Part shown: positions 1-9,600 of the stretch, in pieces
Layout: each line of letters begins with the position of its first letter
How positions within the stretch are numbered: position 1 is the first letter of the stretch
Origin: Pseudoips prasinana
Lineage: Eukaryota > Arthropoda > Insecta > Lepidoptera > Nolidae
Direction of reading: 5' to 3'
DNA: 64,000 bases
NCBI GenBank assembly: GCA_951640165.1
Contig: OX621250.1
Coordinates: forward strand, 15,091,501 to 15,155,500
The notes under the pieces: generated by a model
Databases searched by the model: none
The model's input: the letters and a program-made list of their open reading frames with translations, nothing else
What the model was told of the DNA's origin: nothing
Translations under genes and position numbers: made by a program

Positions 1-4
1 AACC

Positions 5-183
5 TCACCTCAGGACGGTTAATGAAATGGAGACGCATGAGAGCGTCGGATTTTGGGAAGATGATCAGACAAAGGCTGTTCCTGTATCCTTAATTACTGG
101 CCGAGAGACCCGCGTCTTCGCGTATTAACGTTAAGCATGTCTAACTTTTTCTCTACATTAGTAATTAAACCGTCCTGAGGTGA
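5..183. repeat. 16 bp inverted repeat, arms 148 bp apart
   Basis: Arms 5-20 (TCACCTCAGGACGGTT) and 168-183 are exact reverse complements. The spacing would suit the ends of a small MITE, but no target duplication was found and the left arm lies at the window edge. The bases out to 366 hold no recognisable gene. Confidence 0.4.
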
Positions 184-366
184 GATTTGATCCCCTAATT
201 GGGTGCCGTCTGGAACAGTTTTACTGACTGGACGGCTTGAGCGACCGCTCAGTTTTATTATCCTGTAAAATATTCTAAACGTTTTCAGACTAACTATAAA
301 CATACTTTTAAATATTTGTAAGCAATTTTGAAGATGGCTGAGGTGTCACGTGGGACTTTTCTATCG

Positions 367-658
367 CTGGTGGCGACTCGCAACCAGTTCGAGGCGTGAA
401 GCAAGCGCTGGATGATGCCGGAGACAAGCTGAGTGAACGGGATAAACAGACAGCGAGGAGCCAATGTTAAGAGGCGCTGCGGTGGCTCGACAACAACACG
501 CTCGCCGAGAGAGACAAGTATGAGCACCAGCTAAAGGAGTTGCAGCGAGTGTGCTCTCCTCTTATGAGCACGGAGCGGGTGCACATATGGCCGATTCAAC
601 CAGTGCCTCTTTCACTTTGGAACCAGACATCGACACATGCGGAAGCTCTGACGGTTAA
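367..658 (+). pseudogene. HSP70 C-terminal relic
   Basis: Read on the plus strand this encodes recognisable HSP70 lid sequence: RNQFEA, then VKQALDDAGDKLSERDKQ, ALRWLDNNTLAERDKYEH and LKELQRVCSPLMS. HSP70s are ATP-dependent chaperones; this part covers the helical lid after the substrate-binding domain. The copy is broken. A small deletion after FEA at about 395 shifts the frame, an in-frame TAA lies at 468-470, and another short loss after SPLMS (about 567) shifts the frame again before a TAA at 656-658. The nucleotide-binding domain is absent. An AATAAA at 778-783 may be the old poly(A) signal. Inducible insect Hsp70 genes usually lack introns, so a retrocopy and a truncated duplicate cannot be told apart. 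Family identity is confident; the exact left edge is not. Confidence 0.8.
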
Positions 659-783
659 CGTAGCGATTAATCGTAAGTTCAAATATAGTATTTATTGCAG
701 TGTTTACTGTGTATGTCGTTATAAGTGATTTGTAAGAAGGTAGTTGTTAATTTCTAAATTATTTATTCTGAAGTGTCAATAAA

Positions 784-1084
784 CCTCTTTTTTATGATGA
801 AATCCTTTTAATTCCATACACTTTCTTATATTTAGTAAAAACACACAGACTGAGCAAAGCAAAATTTATTTATTTTTCATTAGGCACCTTTACCCGTATC
901 CAATCCAAACTGTCGTTTACCATACAGTCTGGATTCTGATGAACTTCCACTTTTACAGCTGAAATCAAGATGATAATTGCCATTAACTTCTTATAATAAG
1001 TAGTCAAGTAAGACTGCCACGTTAATCTCGTGTTCAACCGAAAATATGGTCGTGGTCATTATCGGGTCGGGATCAAATTGTATG
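784..1084. other. No gene seen
   Basis: AT-rich sequence between the HSP70 relic and the tandem array. No ORF, hairpin or known repeat recognised. Confidence 0.5.
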
Positions 1085-2033
1085 TAATTTATTGAAACTT
1101 TAGGGTTATTTGAATTTTATCACAAGAAAAATTCTTAGTAATCAGTCAATGTGAGCAAAATGTTAGCGATGTTGTACTTCGAGTCTCCGGACATCAATCA
1201 TCATACTATCAGTCTAGTGTTACTTTTACATATTGTCGGCTGTTCCGTCCCTAGTCATGAGAATGAGATAATGGGAGTATACCTGTACTTGAACACACAC
1301 ACACATACAACATGTGCTGTGGAATATTTCCAACAGAGCTTTTTCTGTTAAGACTTGTGTGCATAGCTGGAACTCATTTGCTTTGGGTTCAAATTCATGT
1401 AACTTTAGGGTTATTTGAATTTTATTACAAGAAAAATTGTCAGTAGTCAGTCAATGTGAGCAAAATATTAGCGATGTTATACTTCGAGGCTCCGGACATC
1501 AATCATCATATCAGTTTAGTGTTATTTTTCCATATGGTCGGCTGTTCCGTCCCTGGTCGTGAGAGTGAGGTAATGAGAGTATCCGCTTGAATGCTAAGGC
1601 GCCGATTAAAAAAACGCGTCAAGTGCTCTACCTTTGCTTGAACACACACACACACACACGCACACATACAACATGTGCTCTGTAATATTTCCAACAGAGC
1701 TTTTCTCTGTTAAGACTTGTGTGCATGGAACTCATTTGCTTTGGGTTCAAATTCATGTAACGTAAGGGTTATTTGAATTTTATTACAAGAAAAATTCTTA
1801 GTAATCAGTCAATGTGAGCGATGTTATACTTCGAGGCTCCGGACATCAATCATCATTATATCAGTTTAGTGTTATTTTTCCATATGGTCAGCTGTTCCGT
1901 CTCTGGTCATGAGAGTGAGGTAATGAGAGTATACCTGTGCTTGAACACACACAATACAATACAAATACATACAATGCACACGCACACACACGCACGCATA
2001 CAACATGTGCTCTATGATATTTCAAATATATAA
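1085..2033 (+). repeat. Three-copy tandem repeat of about 0.3 kb with CA microsatellites
   Basis: The landmark TCAGTCAATGTGAG recurs at about 1142, 1447 and 1805, so the period is 305 then 358 bp. Each unit carries TTCGAG..CTCCGGACATCAATCAT, a TCCGTC block and a CA/CACG microsatellite before ACATGTGCT. The middle copy has about 47 extra bases (around 1580-1630). Short ORFs inside are shadows of the repeat. Confidence 0.85.
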
Positions 2034-2084
2034 AAGTATGGTAATTAGTAGTCAGCGGTAGTGTTTTAGTTATTATTATTAATC

Positions 2085-2256
2085 ACTAGCTTTGCTCCAC
2101 GGTTTTACCTGCGTTAAAATTTATAAATTATATCTTATGTGTTATTCGAATACATAAGCTATATTACTACAAAGTTTCATCAAGATCCGTCCGGTAGTTT
2201 TTGCGTGAAAGGGTAACAAACATAAACACTCACAAACTTTCGCCTTTATAATAATA
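2085..2256 (+). repeat. Dispersed repeat LepA (local name)
   Basis: Starts CACTAGCTTTGCTCCACGG and runs to ACTCACAAACTTTCGCCTTTA. It shares this body with copies near 26247, 27706, 42790 and 56078. A mariner has jumped into its 3' end at 2255-2256, and the remaining few bases lie beyond 3540. The family is common in Lepidoptera; I cannot say whether it is a SINE or an RTE tail. Confidence 0.7.
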
Positions 2257-3538
2257 GGTCTTTACCTATGAAATTGCCGTTTTGTATGAAAAAATTTAAA
2301 CGAATTTTTTTCATGAATTTTTTTATTTGTATTAATCGAAGTAATCACCCATGCAATCAATGCATCTTTGCCATCGCAGTGGCAGTTTATTGATGCCCTT
2401 CTTAAAGAAATCAGCTGGACGGGAGGCAACAAATTCTTCAAAGGCATTTTGTACTGCCTCTCGGGTATTGAATTTTTTTCCCGCCAAGAAGTTATCCAAA
2501 TTCTGGAAAAAGTAGTAGTCTGTAGGCGCAAGGTCTGGTGAGTAGGGCGGATGACGGAGAGCTTCCAACCCCAGTTCTTGCAACTTGGAGACCGTCTGCT
2601 GTGCAGTATGAGGTCGCGCGTTGTTGTGCAGGAGCAGCGGAGACGAGCGATTGACCAATGCTGGTTGGAGATGCGCCAGCTTCTCCATCATTGTGCTCAG
2701 TTCTTCACAGTACACATCTGCAGTAATGCTCACCCCGTTTGGTAAGAAGCTGTGATGAATCACACCGGCGCTAGACCACCAAACAGTGACCATCACTTTT
2801 CTAGGGGTAAGTTTTCGTTTAGGGCATTGTTTAGGTGCTGAACCAGGATCCAACCAACTTGCTGAGCGCTTGCGGTTATCAAACAGAATCCATTTTTCAT
2901 CGCAGGTAACAATGCGGTTCAAAATTCCTTCATTTGTGTGTCTGTTGAGCAGTGCAAGGCACGTCTCGCCGCGTACTTCGCGCTGGCGATCATTGAGTTC
3001 GTGGGGCACCCATTTGTCAAGCTTTTTTACCTTGCCAATTTGACGCAAATGGACCAATATTGTTTTGACGCTAACGTCGAAAGCTGCTGCTAATTCAGCC
3101 GTAGATTGTGTATCATCAGCTTCCACAACCGCCTTTAATTCGTCATTGTCGACCAAAGTCTTCGGACGACCGCGAGGTTCATTTTTCAGGTCGATATTTC
3201 CAGAACGGAAGCGAGCAAACCAATAACAGGTGGTGCGTTGGTTTGTAGTGTTAGCTCCGTAAACGTCGTTGATGTTGCGTGCCGCTTGTGCCGCGTTGCT
3301 GCCACGACGGTACTCATATTCCATAATTACTCGAATTTTTAACGTATCCATGATGACGAAAAAGATTGAAATGCGATGAAAATGTAACACTAATCAATAA
3401 AGAAATGACTACTTTTGGAAAAAAGAATCCATGTTTTTAAAATAAAATTAATTTGAAATTAGAATTCTTAGCCAAACAAAAATTATTTTGATTTGAAATG
3501 GCCAGTACTGCAGAACGGCAATTTCATAGGTAAAGACC
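2257..3538 (-). mobile_element. Complete mariner element, copy 1 (1,282 bp)
   Basis: Ends are 25 bp perfect terminal inverted repeats beginning GGTCTTTACCTATGAAATTG, flanked by TA at 2255-2256 and 3539-3540, the TA duplication expected for Tc1/mariner. It carries one transposase gene on the minus strand. By eye it differs from the copy at 40765-42044 at only four bases plus the right tip, so both inserted recently. It lies just downstream of, and in the same direction as, the host gene ending at 3600. Confidence 0.95.
2332..3390 (-). CDS. Mariner transposase, full length but catalytic Asp replaced by Asn
   Basis: The 352-residue frame resembles the cecropia/Hsmar1 branch of mariner transposases: an N-terminal DNA-binding region with helix-turn-helix motifs (about residues 20-125), the linker motif WVPHEL (127-132), then a DD34D catalytic core. 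The first Asp is D164 in TCDEKWI and the third is D291 in PTDYYF. The second position, 256, reads Asn (HNNARPH, codon 2623-2625), where the sister copy has Asp and 34 residues separate it from D291. Loss of a catalytic Asp should abolish cleavage. The natural start is probably M14 (MDTLK), giving 339 residues, normal for the family. There are no stops or frameshifts. It acts in the nucleus on its own inverted repeats. Confidence 0.95.
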   Translation of the reverse strand: MLHFHRISIFFVIMDTLKIRVIMEYEYRRGSNAAQAARNINDVYGANTTNQRTTCYWFARFRSGNIDLKNEPRGRPKTLVDNDELKAVVEADDTQSTAELAAAFDVSVKTILVHLRQIGKVKKLDKWVPHELNDRQREVRGETCLALLNRHTNEGILNRIVTCDEKWILFDNRKRSASWLDPGSAPKQCPKRKLTPRKVMVTVWWSSAGVIHHSFLPNGVSITADVYCEELSTMMEKLAHLQPALVNRSSPLLLHNNARPHTAQQTVSKLQELGLEALRHPPYSPDLAPTDYYFFQNLDNFLAGKKFNTREAVQNAFEEFVASRPADFFKKGINKLPLRWQRCIDCMGDYFD

Positions 3539-3599
3539 TAATATTAGAATAATTGTGTTATGCTATATGGAACAAAAATTAATATAAGATGAAGTAAGT

Positions 3600-3673
3600 C
3601 TAACCTTTTTTTAATGTTTTTATAATATCATCAAGACTTTGGGGTGTATACAGCTGTTGGCGAATAACCTGCC
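3600..3673 (-). CDS. Terminal coding exon of the 3600-10606 gene
   Basis: The acceptor is AATTTTACAG. The two leading bases GG complete an Arg codon begun in the previous exon and so create GKR. It then reads QVIRQQLYTPQSLDDI to a TAG at 3600-3602. Confidence 0.7.
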
Positions 3674-6600
3674 CTGTAAAATTAAATTATAGAATTAATT
3701 TACCTTTCAAATTGTTCCTAGTCCTGTAAAGTGATCGTCTGGTAAATAAAATGTAATAATTTCTTTATGGGAGTTAACTAGGCTAAATAAAGGTGTGCAA
3801 AGATCGTGACAAATGGCAATCAGTTGTCTCTGCCTGCCTACTCCTCTAGGAAACAGGCATGAATATATGTACGTACATATGTATAAATTATTCCTGACTG
3901 AATGACCCATAAAAGAGCCAAAAATGTATAATGCTAAAAGTTCTCTAGAGGTACAAAGTGATGAGTATAATGAGCCAATTGTAACAAATTTTGACAAAGC
4001 ATAAAATATTTTAAACCTAAAATAAATATTATAGATAGATAAGAACCAACATCTCCAAAAAAATTGCTATCTTGAAATCCAAATTCCATCATAACAATCA
4101 ACAACGAGTGCAAATGCCAAGGTCATTCTTAAAATGACTTGGTAGACTGACCATTCTGACAATTGTTTAATTTATTATAGACTGAGAAAAATTGACAAGA
4201 TAGCGAGTTTTAATGGAATATACATAATCTTTCACATATGGAATGAGAAGAAATGCGGGGAACTAAAATAAATAGCCAGAATTCTGATATTTAAATCAAG
4301 CAAAAGTACACACGGCTACATATCAAGCTATACTATTCCAATGTAAGCTGACCTGTCATTGTATAGAAATCCTATACAACGCGAGATCAGCTTATACCAC
4401 CACGTGTAGCTATTAGGATACCACAATAAGGAATATTGATGCTATTACAAATTATTTTTGCAATAGATTTAAATCCTTGTATGGGTAGCAGCACGCGCAT
4501 ATACATCATATATTTTTTTTACGAGAAGCATCAACTAACGAACTAATTCTCGCGTACGTCACATTGCGCCAAAAAGATCTATCAAGTTTGTGCTCACCAC
4601 TCGTATCGAAAAATCATCGGTCAAAGCTTTTTAGAGCAGGTTTACTTCAATCTCCCTCAATTCTATTATACTTAATAATAAGGGTTATAAAGTAAAATCT
4701 TGGTTATGATTGTGTAGGAATGCGTTAGTTTGTCTATAGTGACGTTAGACATGACATCAAAAAGGTATTACAGTTTTTTGCCATTTTTAATAACTTCATT
4801 AAATATATCATAATGTATAGACGTTTTTTGTCAATAACTGCATCACCGAGAAATACATTTTATATATTACTGAATACACAATTTAAGTATGATCTACTAA
4901 AATTTTATTTTAGTAGATCATATTATTATTGTGTTTAACTTGCCTTATTTACTTTAAAAACTTACTTTTTCCCTTAACTGGATAATAAGGGGGAAATGGA
5001 AGTTGAGATGTCGACATGGCATTTAATCTCACAGCAAAATCGTTCATAGCTTTCTTCAAATCGTCCATATAGATCGGCTTCTTATCTGTATCTTCTGAAA
5101 AAAAATTATAATAAATTATACTTTTTGATATTATTTATTATAATCTCAAAAATGGAAAATCATAAATTTAATCGTCCGGCGGGTCTCGAACCAGCACTAT
5201 CTACCAAATATACTATACCACACATATACCTAGACTATCATCACCTCTTCTCATCCCGTGGGGGGCGCAGAAGTCGACCCTAGCGAATATCTACCAGAAT
5301 AGGGTAGCAACTTCTTTCTGAGTACTAAGACCATCATATCATCTTGGGGGAGGCTTTTATCTAGCAGAGGACTTCTTATAACTATTATGATGAAGTAAAT
5401 GTATATGAATAAAGATGCACGGTTGATTCAAAATCAGTAGATTATTATATTTTTATATTTATATTTTATATTACACCAAAATGCCTCATTTTTGTTTACA
5501 TAATTAAAATGATCTGAAAATCAAAATGAATCTACGGATACGGCAACTTGTTGTTCACTGTACCTGTATTAGATCGCATTGCTGTGATGGGTGCTTGTGT
5601 TTTAGTAGTAGCCATGGTACTTGTTATTGGAATTAAAGTTAACTTTCTACGTGTAATAATAGGTCCTGAAACATGCCAAGGATGTTAAAAATAGCTAAAC
5701 GGTATACACCATACAGTTATACTTTACCACCCTAAACTCAGTATGTTTTCATTGTTTTAAATACATGATTGAAGTATATTTTCCACATAAGTTCTGAATC
5801 GAACTCTACAAAGTCGACACTCAAATTGCTCATTAATAAATCTACCCCATTACGTAAAAATATATTGACACATAGTTTAGCTTGAGAGATTTTTTATCAT
5901 TGTCAATAAAATATGAGAAAATCTAACAAACCAACTCTATTCAGTGTCTCAATATAATATGTATTAGTAAAGCAGTTAACCTATTGAATATTTGTACGGT
6001 TGCTGTAATTACACTAATTGATAAAATTAATAATATCTTTTCTCTCACATACTTGTGTTTGCCCGCAGTTATATTAATGAACCTTGGGATCCTGAGAGTT
6101 AAGTTCGATCACATGGTATTTGAAACTTGTGTGCCAACTGTGTGCAAGTGCAAGTACGATACGAGTGTCAATATAGTTTATAGCGTAAAGAGTAAAGCCT
6201 AGTTCTTCATTCACACAGAATTAAGTGCTCGCAATTATTTCAGCGAGTGAGTTTGGAAAGAGTTCAGCCATTAGGAACACGTTTATTAAGTTTAAAATAT
6301 ATCTTCTAATTACTTTTCTTTGTATTTGTACTCTTTATTTTAGTTTGTTGCTTATTTGTCAACATACCATTTGACGCACAATTCAGTTACTATTCAATAC
6401 TTATTTAAATATAAACTGGCAAGATCAACAGGAATGCATGTAAGTTTTCATTTTTCATTATCATTTACCGTTAGCCAAGGAGGCTGTCACTGATTTCCTT
6501 AAGAAGGCACATATAGTCTGTAAGCATTGCAAAAATGAAATTAAATTACCAGTTTGTTTTGGTTTAATAACCCGATACAAGCGCCGTCTTGAACGTGGAA

Positions 6601-9600
6601 TCGGCGGTGGATTGGAATGTTGTATTTCAATTTGCATTTCAATTTCATGATTCGGAAGCTCATCTGAAATTTCGAAATAATTACTTGCCCATATCATTAT
6701 AGTATATTAAGAAAAAAATCTTTTTCACATTAATTGAATGACTCAAGACTGCTGGACAAAGGCCTCTCCTAAAGATCTCCTTAATTGCCGGTTTTGCGCT
6801 ATCTACATCCAGCGTACCTCAAAAACTCTTCGGTCCCTCTTGTAGGGGGCCTGGCCACGCTGCCTCTTCCGGTTCATGGTCGCAAATCAAGAACCTTTCC
6901 GCCCCAACGGCCGTCGGTTCTACGAGATATACCTCTACAATGTGCACGGCGTACTCCCAATTCAGCTTGGCAATTCTTCGGGCTATGTTGGTTATTTTGG
7001 TTTGCCTGTTTGTAGGGAAACTCCGAGCATACTCTTTTTCATTGCAAAAAATGCTTAGTACAAATTAATGTCTACTAACAAAAAATATAAACGTACCCTT
7101 TATTTTTTGCAGAGGTTTCAAATACTTATGTACAATAAATTCAACTCCATTTTCTATTGGTTTGTCCACTATAAAAATGTATAAAATTCAATTAACATTA
7201 CTATAACCAATAATATTTAAATTGTTCAATTATAAAATATGTTCTATCAATATTTTTTGTTGTCTGAATTGGCTATAAATTATATTTAAATTATTAAAGC
7301 TGCGTTTAAATTTAAAAAAAGCTCTTACTCTCCATTAAATATTGGTGTTACACGTTGGGAAAAAAGTTCCCATCCTGTAACAGTGTTACTGGATGCAACA
7401 TTTTTTGTCGCAACTTAGAGCATTCTAAAGTACATGTTTCATTTGTGGTCATCAGATGCACATATGTCATAAAAAACAAAACATCATGAGTTGCGGAAAA
7501 ATGTTCTTTCGTTAATAAGTTTGATTAGCAGCGTTCAAAAATTAATGGTTTTTGAATAATTGCCAAATTCTATCGAACATTGGCGTGCTATATGTAGTTT
7601 GATTAGACTACAGTCGTTTTGAAATCGTTTCACATCAAACATAATGTCACATAGACTTTTAATAGGAACTTTCTATTACTTTCTTACTATGAATTTAACT
7701 ACTATTTACAATTATCCTACTATTCTCGGATACAACTTTTTGACAAATTTTAAGCAAATGTGACAATTTATATGTAAAATAAAACTACTTGTCTAAAGCG
7801 TACGTCTAAAGTATCGGGAATGGATGATTTGTTTATGGTTCAAAATTCAATTTTTTTTTGTTGTTGTTAGATTGGCACAACTGTTTTCCATTTTGGCGCG
7901 GAGTTTGAGTTCCATCTGTTATTTATATTAAATACAGTACTGGTTTAGTAATATCATATATAGTGTGTATTGCGAATTTCATAATGGACAAAAATATCGA
8001 ACAAAGAGTTTGTCTTAGATTTTGCATCGCTAATGGAATTTCGTGTTCGGAGACACTGAAAATGTTACAGAAGGCTTACGGTGAATCGACTTTATCAAAA
8101 ACTCGTGCTTATGAGTGGTTCATAGCGTTCAAAAGCGGTCGAGATGTGATGAAAGATTTGCCTCACTCTGGTAGGCCATCAACGCAACGTTTGCAACTGA
8201 AGTTAACATCGCAATCGCAAAAAAAGTGAAGGAAATAGTGACTGAAAATCCTCATTCAACTCTGAGAGAGATAGCCATATTTCTGTATCTCACGAGTCGA
8301 TTCGTACGATTTTAACTAATCATTTGGGTATGAAACATGTTACCGCTCGGCTAGTCCCAAAAGATCTGAATTTTCTCCAAAAACTCAATCGCATGAAAGT
8401 CGCTGAGGACATGGTAGAACGAGTCAATGTCGACCCAACATTCATGAAACGCATTGTTACTGGTGACGAGACTTGGGTTTACGAGTTTGACATGCAAACT
8501 AGTCAACAACCTTCGGAGTGGCGCCTTCCAACTGAACCGAAACCGAAAAAACCACGCCAAAGTCGATCAAAAGTCAAAGTCATGTTGACTGTTTTCTTTG
8601 ACTATCGCGGTGTTGTGCACTCTGAATTCTTACCGGAAGGTCGAACGGTAAATAAAGAATATTATTTGACCGTTATGCGGCGTTTAAGAGAGCAAATTCG
8701 ACGAAAAAGGCCAGATTTGTGGACACAAAATTCTTGGATTTTGCACCACGATAATGCACCTTCGCACAAGGAATGAATTGTGACCAACGACGTGAACGAA
8801 TTTTTGACCAAACACTCAACAAATACCATCCAGCAACCACCATATTCACCAGATATGGCTCCAGCTGACTTCTTTCTTTTTCCTAAAATCAAATAACCAC
8901 TTCGTGGTACCCGTTTTCAATCAGTAGAAGACATAAAGGAGAATTCGCGGCGAGAACTGAACTCAATTCCGAAAGCAGCGTTTAAAAAATGTTTTGATGA
9001 ATCGATTATTCGTTGGCGGAAGTGTATCGTTTCTGAAGGACCATACTTTGAAGGTGATAAAATAAATTTGGATGAATAACAAACATTTTGTATATTATTG
9101 ATCTTTTCACGGTACTTTCTTGACAGAGTAGTATGTCAAATATTTATATTAAAAGTGCATACTAAATTTATTTTTACAAATATAAAGTTACTTTTTCAGG
9201 GGCTAATTTCCTAGCTTCGCTGAAAGGTACATGATATGTCTGGAGTCCCATAGATATATGAAACATCTCCTTTATAGGTTACAAAAATATTTCATCATTG
9301 CCATTGTAAAAAACCCACTTTATAAAAAACTGCGTCTTTGTAGTGGCAACATTATGCAAACAATACAAACTTGGTCTCGCTTATTGTGAGTTTGATACCC
9401 ACGCGGTACAAAAATCATGCATCCAGTAACACTGTTACCGGATGGGAACTTTTTTTCCAACGTGTAACACCAATATTTAATGAAGTGTAACAGTGTTACT
9501 CGTTGCGACAAAAAAAGTTGCATCCAGTAACACTGTTACTGGATGGGAACATTTTTCCCAACGTGTAACACCAATATTTAATTAAGTGTAACAGTGTTAC

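Noticed and set aside
2551..3043. Plus-strand ORFs opposite the mariner transposase (also at 41059-41551)
   Set aside because: Antisense shadows of the transposase gene; the minus frame has the family motifs.
3707..3997. Minus-strand ORF of 96 codons
   Set aside because: Lies in the last intron of the host gene, with no splice support, no domain and no repeat of composition seen in the exons.
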